Shown: piece after piece, positions 6,573-12,082 of the stretch
Layout of the letters: every line of letters starts with the position of its first letter
Numbering within the stretch: position 1 is the stretch's first letter
Assembly (NCBI GenBank): GCA_902783825.1
Contig: CACZSJ010000009.1
Coordinates: 1 to 13,507 of the forward strand
DNA: 13,507 bases
Origin: Oscillospiraceae bacterium
Lineage (GTDB): Bacteria > Bacillota > Clostridia > Oscillospirales > Oscillospiraceae
Direction: 5' to 3'
Position numbers and translations under genes: made by a program
The notes under the pieces: generated by a model
Seen by the model: only the letters and a program-made list of their open reading frames with translations
What the model was told of the DNA's origin: nothing
Database searches by the model: none

Positions 6573-6707
6573 ATGCGTTACGTTTGCAATGTCTGCGGCT
6601 GGGTCTATGATGAGGCCGAAGCCGGTGTGAAGTGGGAGGACCTGCCCGAGGATTTCGTCTGCGAGCTTTGCGGCGTCGGGAAGGAAGAGTTTTCTCCCGA
6701 GGAATAA
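6573..6707 (+). CDS. Rubredoxin, unusually short (44 aa)
   Basis: The product begins MRYVCNVCGWVYDEAEAG and continues through KWEDLPEDFVCELCGVGKEE to SPEE. Cys5-x2-Cys8 and Cys30-x2-Cys33 form the single-iron FeS4 centre, flanked by the usual CGWVYD, DLPEDFVC and CGVGKEEF signatures. Classical clostridial rubredoxins are about 52-54 residues; here the loop before the second Cys pair (normally with a PGT-like segment) is shortened by about nine residues. AGGAGG lies 8 nt upstream. Rubredoxin is a small cytosolic one-electron carrier, and in anaerobes it feeds rubrerythrin-type peroxide reductases; its place in the same transcription unit as reverse rubrerythrin fits that. A strong terminator follows directly. 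Confidence 0.9.
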   Translation: MRYVCNVCGWVYDEAEAGVKWEDLPEDFVCELCGVGKEEFSPEE

Positions 6708-6722
6708 GCATCCACGGATCTC

Positions 6723-6755
6723 AGACCGTCCGGCGATTGCCGGACGGTCTTCCCT
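6723..6755 (+). terminator. Strong terminator after rubredoxin
   Basis: A perfect 12-bp stem AGACCGTCCGGC / GCCGGACGGTCT (6723-6734, 6739-6750) with a GATT loop, followed by a short pyrimidine run (TCCCTTT). The T-tract is interrupted, but the stem is very stable. Confidence 0.8.
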
Positions 6756-6792
6756 TTGGGGCAAAAGTCAGGCGGTTTTTGTGGGCAAAAAC

Positions 6793-6821
6793 TGGACTTC
6801 ATTGAGAAATGGGTGTATAGT
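6793..6821 (+). promoter_or_regulatory. Probable promoter for the small ORF-luxS-DUF1015 unit
   Basis: TGGACT (6793-6798), 17 bp, then TATAGT (6816-6821), located just after the rubredoxin terminator and before the small ORF. Both hexamers are imperfect. Confidence 0.45.
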
Positions 6822-6845
6822 ATTTCTGGAGAAAACAAGGTGATC

Positions 6846-7008
6846 ATGGAGAGAGAAGGGATGAAAAAACTTCTGCTACTTTGATGACCCCGCCCTGGTC
6901 TACCGCTTCTTTGTGGAGCGGGCCACGTCGCTGTATTGGTTTGAGCGCTATTTGGCCATGGCCTTTGACGATCCCAGTGTGAACAACTATGTGCCCTGGA
7001 CGGCGTGA
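6846..7008 (+). pseudogene. Small aromatic-rich ORF broken by a one-base frameshift at an A6 run
   Basis: An ATG with SD (6846, or 6861 after GGAGAG) starts a frame that ends after a few codons at TGA 6882-6884 (MKKLLLL). The next frame, from 6868 to the TGA at 7006-7008, stays open for 46 codons with GC-rich third positions and reads FDDPALVYRFFVERATSLYW, then FERYLAMAFDDPS and VNNYVPWTA. It has no start codon because TGA at 6862-6864 closes it upstream. Removing one A from the run 6864-6869 would join the two, giving a protein of about 48 aa starting MKNFCYFDDP. I do not recognise the family. It may be a decayed gene, a sequencing indel, or slippage-dependent expression. It lies 47 nt upstream of luxS. 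Confidence 0.55.
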
Positions 7009-7055
7009 GGCGGCCGGGGATGATGAACGAGAAATGTGCAGAGGAGGCCGATGAC

Positions 7056-7517
7056 ATGGAACGCATCGCCAGTTTTCAGGTGGATCACGATAAGCTGCGC
7101 AAGGGCATGTATACCTCCCGGGTGGACGGAGACGTGGTGACCTACGATATCCGGATGAAACTTCCCAACGCTGGGGACTATTTGCCCAATGGGACGATGC
7201 ACAGCCTGGAGCATTTGCTTGCCAGCTACATGCGCAACAGCCCTGTAGGGGACAAGGTGGTCTACGTGGGACCCATGGGCTGCCGCACGGGCTTTTATTT
7301 GCTGGTTCGTGACAGTCTGGAGCCCCGGGAGCTTATCCGGCTTGTGCAGGAGAGCCTGGATTTTGTGGCGGACTACAAGGGCCCGATCCCCGGAAACAGC
7401 CGCCGGGAATGCGGCAATTATCGGGAGCATGATCTGGTCGGCGCCCAGGCTGTGGCCCGGGATATGTGCCAGGTGCTGCGCCGGTGGACGGTGGCCGATC
7501 TGGCCTATGACAAGTGA
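7056..7517 (+). CDS. luxS: S-ribosylhomocysteine lyase LuxS
   Basis: The 153-residue product has the LuxS metal and catalytic motifs: HSLEH (49-53; His49 and His53 bind metal, Glu52 is the general base), GPMGCRTGFY (72-81; catalytic Cys76) and RECGNYREHDL (117-127; Cys119 is the third metal ligand). It cleaves S-ribosylhomocysteine to homocysteine and DPD, the precursor of autoinducer-2, in the cytosolic activated-methyl cycle. The ATG at 7056 follows GAGGAGG by 8 nt and gives the usual family length; the longer frame from 7005 adds a non-homologous N-terminus. Its partner Pfs/MtnN is not in the window. The DUF1015 gene begins 9 nt after the luxS stop, so the two are very probably co-transcribed. 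Confidence 0.95.
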   Translation: MERIASFQVDHDKLRKGMYTSRVDGDVVTYDIRMKLPNAGDYLPNGTMHSLEHLLASYMRNSPVGDKVVYVGPMGCRTGFYLLVRDSLEPRELIRLVQESLDFVADYKGPIPGNSRRECGNYREHDLVGAQAVARDMCQVLRRWTVADLAYDK

Positions 7518-7526
7518 GGTGCGCCC

Positions 7527-8723
7527 ATGAGCATATTCGCAACAGCCAGAATACTGCTGCCCCGGGACGTGGACATGGAGAAGTGGGCGGTGATCGCCTG
7601 CGACCAGTTTACCTCCCAGCCGGACTATTGGCAGCGAGTGGAGCAGACGGTGGGTCAGGCCCCCTCCGCCCTGCGGCTGATTCTGCCGGAGGCGGAGCTG
7701 GAGGAAGCGTCCCCGGAGCGGATCCCCGGCATCCACGCCGCCATGCGGGATTATCTGGAGCAGGGTCTGTTTCAGATCTGGGAAGACGCCTTTGTCTATG
7801 TGGAGCGGCAGCTCTTGGACGGCAGCATCCGCCGGGGATTGGTGGGCGCGCTGGATCTGGAGCAGTATGACTACCGGGAGGACAGCCGCGCCGCCGTCCG
7901 GGCAACGGAGCGTACCGTGCTGGAGCGGATCCCGCCAAGGCAGAAGATCCGAGAGGGCGCGGCGCTGGAGCTGCCCCATGTGCTGCTGCTGTGCGACGAT
8001 CCGGCGGACGGGATCCTGGCGCCGCTGACGGCGACCCGGGAGAGCCTGCCCCAGCTGTATGACTTTTCCCTGATGGAGGGCGGTGGCCGGATTCGGGGCT
8101 GGCTGGTGCAGGGGCAGGCGGCCCGGGAGACCCGGGCGCGGCTGGCGGCCTACGAAAGCGTAGGCGGCATGCGCTACGCCGTGGGAGACGGGAATCATTC
8201 TCTGGCCAGCGCCAAGGCTTGCTGGGAGGCAAAAAAGAAAAGCCTGCCGGCGGAGCATCCGGCACGCTACGCCTTGGTGGAGCTGGAAAACCTGTGGGAC
8301 GAGAGCCAGAAGATCGAGCCCATTCACCGGATCCTCAAGGGCGTCGATCCCCAGGCGCTGCTGGCGCAAGCCCGAGAGAAGATCGGCGCGGAGACGGGAC
8401 ACCGTCTGTGCTGGTACAGCGGCGGGCAGAGCGGCACGCTGACGCTGGACGCCCGGCTGGGCCTGCTGCCGGTGGGCATCTTGCAGGAATTTCTGGACGC
8501 GTATTTGGCGACCCACCCGGGACAGATCGACTATATTCACGGGGAGGAGACCCTACGCCATCTGGCCCAAGCGCCGGACAGCCTGGGCTTTCTGCTGCCG
8601 GGAATCGGGAAGGATCAGCTCTTTGGCGGCATCTCCGCCGACGGAGTGCTGCCCCGAAAGACCTTTTCCATGGGCCACGCCCAGGAAAAGCGCTACTATC
8701 TGGAAGCCAGGGAAATCCTGTGA
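7527..8723 (+). CDS. DUF1015 family protein
   Basis: The 398-residue product is full length for DUF1015. It opens with MSIFATARILLPRDVDMEKWAVIACDQFTS-type sequence (residues 8-30 carry the conserved 'LLPR..DM..WAVIACDQ' block) and contains GDGNHSLASAK (220-230), the most conserved family motif, with polar residues that look like an active or binding site. Also visible are YDYREDSRA (115-122) and a C-terminal FLLPGIGKDQLFGGISADGVLP-type block with LPRKTFSMGH. No reaction is firmly established for this family; in other clostridia I recall it beside serine-biosynthesis genes, but that context is absent here. It is cytosolic by composition. It follows luxS by 9 nt (weak GAGGTG SD spanning the gap) and is closed by a strong terminator. 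Confidence 0.9.
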   Translation: MSIFATARILLPRDVDMEKWAVIACDQFTSQPDYWQRVEQTVGQAPSALRLILPEAELEEASPERIPGIHAAMRDYLEQGLFQIWEDAFVYVERQLLDGSIRRGLVGALDLEQYDYREDSRAAVRATERTVLERIPPRQKIREGAALELPHVLLLCDDPADGILAPLTATRESLPQLYDFSLMEGGGRIRGWLVQGQAARETRARLAAYESVGGMRYAVGDGNHSLASAKACWEAKKKSLPAEHPARYALVELENLWDESQKIEPIHRILKGVDPQALLAQAREKIGAETGHRLCWYSGGQSGTLTLDARLGLLPVGILQEFLDAYLATHPGQIDYIHGEETLRHLAQAPDSLGFLLPGIGKDQLFGGISADGVLPRKTFSMGHAQEKRYYLEAREIL

Positions 8724-8728
8724 TCCAT

Positions 8729-8769
8729 GCAAAAACGAGGATGTGAGATCATCACATCCTCGTTTTTGC
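8729..8769. terminator. Bidirectional terminator, perfect 18-bp stem
   Basis: GCAAAAACGAGGATGTGA (8729-8746) and its exact reverse complement (8752-8769) flank a 5-nt GATCA loop. A5/T5 tracts at the stem base give T-runs on either strand, so it ends both the DUF1015 transcript and the convergent ABC operon (ATPase stop at 8773). Confidence 0.92.
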
Positions 8770-8772
8770 TAT

Positions 8773-9570
8773 TCACTTGCTCAAAAGAACCTCGTCCGTT
8801 TCCATCTGGACGCCGGCCAGGGCGGCGAACTTATCCACAAGCTGCTGCTTGGTCAGCTGCTGCTTCTCCTGCCCGCCCACATCCAGGATGATGCGGCCCT
8901 CGTTCATCATAATCAAACGGTTGCCGTGGCGGATGGCGTCAGTCATGTTGTGGGTGATCATCAGGGCGGTAAGGCCGTTTTCCCCGACGATCCGATCCGA
9001 CAGCTCCAGCACCTTGGCGGCGGTGGCCGGATCCAGGGCGGCGGTATGCTCGTCCAGCAGCAGCAGCTTCGGCTGCTTGATGGCGGCCATCAGCAGGGTG
9101 GCCGCCTGGCGCTGGCCGCCGGAGAGCAGGCCCACCTTGGCAGTCAGCCGATCCTCCAGGCCCAGGCCCAGACCCTTGAGCCGTTCGTAGAATTCTTCCC
9201 GCTCGGCCTTGGTGACGCCCCAGCGCAGACCCCGCCGGTCTCCCCGGCGTCTGGCCAGCGCCAGGTTTTCCTCCAGCTGCATGTTGGGGGCGGTGCCCAT
9301 CATGGGATCCTGGAAGACCCGGCCGATGAGACCGGCCCGCTTGTGCTCCGGCAGGGCGGTAATGTCCTGCCCGTCCAGGATGATGCGCCCCTGATCCACC
9401 GGCCACACGCCGGCGATGGCGTTGAGCATGGTGGACTTGCCCGCGCCGTTGCCGCCGATGACCGTGACAAAGTCTCCGGGAGCCAGGTGCAGGCTCAGCC
9501 CGCTGAGGGCCTTTTTTTCGTTGATGGTACCGGGGTTGAAGGTTTTGCTGATGCTTTCCAGATGCAGCAT
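8773..9570 (-). CDS. ABC transporter ATP-binding protein (TrpZ-type)
   Basis: The 265-residue ATPase has Walker A GGNGAGKST (39-47), a Q-loop glutamine in RVFQDPM (87), the signature LLSGGQRQ (148-155), Walker B LLLLDEH (169-175) and the switch histidine in MITHNMTDA (207). It hydrolyses ATP at the inner face of the membrane to power the permease encoded 4 nt upstream. The long insert between Q-loop and signature (RRRGDRRGLRWGV) and the MGTAPNMQLEENLALA segment are typical of the ATPases paired with BPD_transp_2/PF04392 systems (TrpXYZ-like) rather than classical branched-chain LivF/LivG. The SD for this ATG (TGAGGAC) lies at the 3' end of the permease gene, so translation is likely coupled. 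It is the last gene of the operon. Confidence 0.93.
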   Translation of the reverse strand: MLHLESISKTFNPGTINEKKALSGLSLHLAPGDFVTVIGGNGAGKSTMLNAIAGVWPVDQGRIILDGQDITALPEHKRAGLIGRVFQDPMMGTAPNMQLEENLALARRRGDRRGLRWGVTKAEREEFYERLKGLGLGLEDRLTAKVGLLSGGQRQAATLLMAAIKQPKLLLLDEHTAALDPATAAKVLELSDRIVGENGLTALMITHNMTDAIRHGNRLIMMNEGRIILDVGGQEKQQLTKQQLVDKFAALAGVQMETDEVLLSK

Positions 9571-9574
9571 GTCC

Positions 9575-10519
9575 TCAGCCCCCTTTCCGTTTCAGCCGGG
9601 CAAAGGAACTTTTCTGCTGGCCCCGGAGATAGGGGACCGCCAGAAACAGCGCCACCACCACGGCGGTAAAGAGCTTGAGATCGTTGGAATTGAGCTTGAG
9701 CCACAGGACGATGACGATGACCAGGTAATACACCACGCCGCCCAGTACGGTGAAGCTCAGGGTGCCGTAGAAGTTCAGCCGCTTGCCCACGATGGCGCCG
9801 CCCAGCACCTCGCCGATGATGACGGCGGCCAGGCCGATGACGATGGCGCCGCGGCCCATGTTGATGTCGGCAAAGCCCTGGTATTGGCTGAGAAGGCCGC
9901 CGGAGAAGGCCACGATGCCGTTGGACAGGCTCAGTCCCAGCAGCTTCATGTTGTCGATGTTGATGCCCAGGGCACGGCTCATGGCCGGATTGCTGCCGGT
10001 GGCCCGGATGGCGGAGCCCTGCTCGGTGCCGAAGTACCAGTAGAACACGCTGACAAGCACCAGGGCGATCAGCGCGCCGGTGAAGATGGCGGCGGGGATG
10101 TTCCGGGAGGACAGCAACAGGTGGTACTTATCCACGCTGACGGCCTTGTTGGCTGCCATGCCCATAATGTGCAGATTCACCGAGTAGAGAGAAAATTGGG
10201 TCAGAATGCCCGCCAAAATGGCGGGGATGCCCAGTCGGGTGTGCAGCAGTCCCGTCACCAGTCCGGCCAGCAGCCCGGCCAGCATGGCCACCAGCAGCGC
10301 AGCCCAGGCGGGCCAGCCGGCCAGGATCAGCATGACGGTCACGGCGCCGCCGGTGGTGAAGGAGCCGTCCACGGTCAGGTCGGCCACGTCCAGCAGGCGG
10401 AAGGTGATATAGATGCCCAGAGCCATGATGCCCCAGATCAGTCCCTGAGAGACGCCGCCGGGCATGTTTTTCAAGAGCTTGAGCAGGCTCAGAGACGCGA
10501 AATAAGCAGTTACGGTCAC
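9575..10519 (-). CDS. ABC transporter permease (TrpY-type, BPD_transp_2), GTG start
   Basis: The 314-residue protein is strongly hydrophobic with about eight to nine membrane helices. It shows the family blocks LIWGIMALGIYITFRLLDVADLTVDGSF (positions 27-54), TGLLHTRLGIPAILAGILT, GSAIRATGSNPAMSRALGIN (the cytoplasmic EAA-like coupling loop) and FSGGLLSQYQGFADINMGRG. It forms the transmembrane path for the substrate delivered by the upstream lipoprotein. The start is GTG at 10519, preceded by GAGGTG with a 6-nt gap; the next Met (residue 19) would lose the first conserved segment. It lies 73 nt after the binding-protein gene, with a GC hairpin in the gap, and 4 nt before the ATPase. By family this is a putative tryptophan/aromatic system; the leader evidence favours tyrosine. 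Confidence 0.92.
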   Translation of the reverse strand: MTVTAYFASLSLLKLLKNMPGGVSQGLIWGIMALGIYITFRLLDVADLTVDGSFTTGGAVTVMLILAGWPAWAALLVAMLAGLLAGLVTGLLHTRLGIPAILAGILTQFSLYSVNLHIMGMAANKAVSVDKYHLLLSSRNIPAAIFTGALIALVLVSVFYWYFGTEQGSAIRATGSNPAMSRALGINIDNMKLLGLSLSNGIVAFSGGLLSQYQGFADINMGRGAIVIGLAAVIIGEVLGGAIVGKRLNFYGTLSFTVLGGVVYYLVIVIVLWLKLNSNDLKLFTAVVVALFLAVPYLRGQQKSSFARLKRKGG

Positions 10520-10540
10520 AGATTACACCTCAGTCACACG

Positions 10541-10565
10541 CCCCGGCAGGACAGGCCCGCCGGGG
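10541..10565 (-). other. Intercistronic hairpin between binding protein and permease
   Basis: CCCCGGC / GCCGGGG (7 bp, all G-C, 11-nt loop) with no T-tract on the transcribed strand. Such stems commonly protect the upstream message and give more binding protein than permease; that role is inferred. Confidence 0.55.
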
Positions 10566-10592
10566 GTTTTGTCATTTGCACAGGTCAGAGGC

Positions 10593-11579
10593 TCAGCCTT
10601 CGATGGCCACATAGCCCTCGGGAACCTGGACGCCCAGAAGCTCACAGTTGGTGGCGTTGTACTTCTTGGCAAAGGGCGCGTATTCGATCTCCATGGCGGA
10701 CACATCCTCGCCGTCCCGGAGAATCTGGGCGGCCATCTTGCCGGTGACCGTGCCCAGGTCGTAGTAGGAGATGGACAGAGTGGCCACGCCGCAGCCGCTG
10801 CACAGACCTTCCTCACCGGTTACGATGGGCACCTTCTTCTCCAGCGCCACGCTGTTGATCAGCTCCGTGTTGGAGGCAGCGGTGTTGTCGGTGGGGATGT
10901 AGAGCACTTCGCAATCGTCACAGGCGTTGTTGGTGACGGCGGCAACATCGTTGGAGTCGGCAAAGGTGAATTCCGATACGCTGTAGCCCATGCCCTCCAG
11001 AACGGGACGCATCTCGTCCGCCTGGAACTTGGAGTTGGGCTCGCCGGAGCAGTAGAGCAGACCCACGGTCTTCGCGTCGGGGAAGAGCTCATTGAGCACG
11101 GCGGCCAGCTCCGTCGCGGGTACGCCGTCCGAAGTGCCGGAAATGTTGGTGCCGGTGGCGCCGTTCCAGTTGTCAATGCCCAGGGCGCTGGCGTAGTCCG
11201 TGACCGAGGTGCCCAGGATGGGGATGCTGTTGGTGGCGGCCTGGGCGGCCAGCAGGGCCGGCGTGGCGTTGGCCATGATCAGATCCACCTCGTCAGAGAC
11301 GAACTGGTTGCAGATGGTGGAGCAGGTGGCCGAGTCGCCGGAGGCGTTCTGGCTGTTGAAGGACACGGCGCCCTCGCCCAGCTCCTGGACCAGCGCGTCC
11401 ATAAAGCCCTGGGTGGCGGCGTCCAGCGCGGGATGCTGCACCAGCTGGCAGATGCCTACGTTGAAGGCGGGGGCCAGGTTCTCAGCGGGAGCCTGGGTGG
11501 CGGCGGGGGCGCTGCTGCCGCAGGCGGCCAGCGCCAGAATCATGGTCAGCGCGCAGAAAATGGCAATCATCTTTTTCAT
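10593..11579 (-). CDS. ABC transporter substrate-binding lipoprotein (TrpX-type, PF04392-like)
   Basis: The 328-residue product begins MKKMIAIFCALTMILALAAC, a signal peptide with lipobox LAAC (Cys20 lipidated), then an Ala/Pro linker. The mature domain NVGICQLVQHPALDAATQGF (40-59), ANATPALLAAQAATNSIPIL (102-121), VGLLYCSGEPNS and GVATLSISYYDLG matches the PF04392 'ABC_sub_bind' periplasmic-binding fold, whose members include TrpX. It should capture the substrate outside the cell and hand it to the permease/ATPase encoded downstream. The AGGAGG SD lies 8 nt before the ATG. The gene is first in its operon and is preceded by a long leader containing a Tyr-rich leader peptide and attenuator, which makes tyrosine (or a related aromatic) the likeliest cargo; family annotation alone would have said tryptophan/tyrosine. 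Three extra Cys pairs (CSTIC, CDDC, CSGC) are present in the mature protein. Confidence 0.92.
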   Translation of the reverse strand: MKKMIAIFCALTMILALAACGSSAPAATQAPAENLAPAFNVGICQLVQHPALDAATQGFMDALVQELGEGAVSFNSQNASGDSATCSTICNQFVSDEVDLIMANATPALLAAQAATNSIPILGTSVTDYASALGIDNWNGATGTNISGTSDGVPATELAAVLNELFPDAKTVGLLYCSGEPNSKFQADEMRPVLEGMGYSVSEFTFADSNDVAAVTNNACDDCEVLYIPTDNTAASNTELINSVALEKKVPIVTGEEGLCSGCGVATLSISYYDLGTVTGKMAAQILRDGEDVSAMEIEYAPFAKKYNATNCELLGVQVPEGYVAIEG

Positions 11580-11639
11580 GGGGTGTTCCTCCTGTAATGT
11601 GACGGGGCGGAAGGCTGGACGCCCGGCGTGCGCGGAAAC

Positions 11640-11670
11640 AAAAAAGCCGCCCGGCTTGTCCGTGCAGCTT
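11640..11670 (-). terminator. Attenuator (conditional terminator) in the transporter leader
   Basis: Read on the minus strand: AAGCTGC, A, CGG, loop ACAAG, CCG, G, GCGGCTT, then T-run. The 7-bp lower stem (one G-U), an A-G mismatch and a 3-bp upper stem are followed by a T6 tract (two Ts in the stem). It lies 60 nt upstream of the binding-protein start, inside the leader, so it should terminate transcription prematurely. A minimal alternative is AAGCC-GGGC-GGCTT with the same T-run. The lower 5' arm (11668-11664) is shared with the antiterminator pairing. Confidence 0.75.
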
Positions 11671-11743
11671 CTGGATTCGGCTCTTGCTGGAAGTTCCTTT
11701 GCAGCACAAACAGCTATTACCCTTTGCAGCGGTAATAGGTGCT
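11662..11743 (-). promoter_or_regulatory. Tyrosine leader-peptide attenuator: competing hairpins 1:2 and 2:3
   Basis: Segment 1 (minus strand 11743-11731, AGCAC then CTATTACC, overlapping codons Ser11-Tyr14) pairs with segment 2 (GGTAATAG 11721-11714, a 6-nt bulge, GTGCT 11707-11703). Segment 2's GTGCTGC (11707-11701) can instead pair with GCTGCAC (11668-11662), six of seven positions, which would break the 5' arm of the terminator. A ribosome stalled at the Tyr codons would cover segment 1 and favour 2:3 and readthrough. A 10-bp direct repeat GCTGCAAAGG (11730-11721 and 11705-11696) lies within the region. Confidence 0.72.
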
Positions 11744-11773
11744 ATATGCGTAAACAAAACGAAACTGCAGCAT
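11717..11773 (-). CDS. Tyr-rich regulatory leader peptide (18 aa)
   Basis: ATG at 11773 follows GGAGG (11784-11780) with a 6-nt gap and encodes MLQFRFVYAYSTYYRCKG, ending TAA-TAG. Tyr occupies positions 8, 10, 13 and 14 (TAC, TAT, TAT, TAC) and Phe 4 and 6; there is no Trp. The predicted transcription start is only about 20 nt upstream, and the ORF overlaps the first arm of the hairpin switch, as in amino-acid biosynthetic attenuators. The peptide itself presumably has no product function; its translation rate is the sensor for charged tRNA-Tyr. It is well below the size that gene finders report. Confidence 0.8.
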   Translation of the reverse strand: MLQFRFVYAYSTYYRCKG

Positions 11774-11800
11774 CTTGCGCCTCCGTCGATTGATGGCTAC

Positions 11801-11829
11801 ACTTTAGCACTTTTTGGTGTTGAAGTCAA
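11801..11829 (-). promoter_or_regulatory. Promoter of the attenuator-controlled ABC operon
   Basis: On the minus strand TTGACT (11829-11824), exactly 17 bp, then TAAAGT (11806-11801), preceded by TGC, an extended -10. It predicts a start near 11795, just upstream of the leader-peptide SD. Confidence 0.75.
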
Positions 11830-12026
11830 GGGGCATTTTCCCTCAGTTCACACTTTTGACTGTTTGCCCATGTTTTCGCGCCGCAAGCCGCTTACGTGGG
11901 GCAACTTGCATAAAAAACGACGATTTTCCATGGAGAAGACGGGGACAATTCGCCTCCGGCGGTATGAAAGGGGACGCCGTCGGCTATACTTTCAGGGAAT
12001 ACAGCAGGCCATTCCCGGACAGACGG
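11830..12026. other. Gene-free stretch between divergent promoters
   Basis: I see no credible coding sequence in these roughly 200 bases: the plus-strand open frame lacks an SD and reads like non-coding sequence. It is visibly richer in A and T near 11840-11935 than the genes around it. It holds an isolated TATACT (11985-11990) without a good -35. Nothing else is recognised. Confidence 0.5.
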
Positions 12027-12055
12027 TTGATTCTTTCGGGGAAAATGACTATACT
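12027..12055 (+). promoter_or_regulatory. SigA-type promoter of the LCP gene
   Basis: TTGATT (12027-12032), exactly 17 bp, then TATACT (12050-12055), about 28 bp before the start codon. Confidence 0.75.
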
Positions 12056-12082
12056 GTCACTACGCACGAAAGGGATACGACA

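Noticed and set aside
6864..6870. Programmed -1 frameshift at A-AAA-AAC in the small ORF
   Set aside because: The heptamer is in the wrong phase: the incoming frame reads AAA-AAA-CTT, and reaching the long frame needs +1 or -2, not -1.
6987..8540. Minus-strand 517-codon open frame opposite luxS/DUF1015
   Set aside because: High GC leaves long antisense frames open. It has low-complexity His/Gln/Pro-rich composition and no SD, and the sense strand encodes two clear protein families.
9416..10747. Plus-strand 443-codon frame opposite the permease
   Set aside because: Shadow of the ABC operon; His/Asp/Gln/Gly-rich with no family features.
11580..11795. T-box or known riboswitch in the transporter leader
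   Set aside because: No AGGGTGGNACCGCG-like T-box sequence or specifier-stem architecture was found. The Tyr-rich ORF plus hairpins explains the leader better.
11684..12082. N-terminal extension of the LCP frame back to 11684
   Set aside because: It runs through the LCP promoter and the divergent transporter promoter, lacks an SD, and has no homology-like sequence before MQDENKSK.
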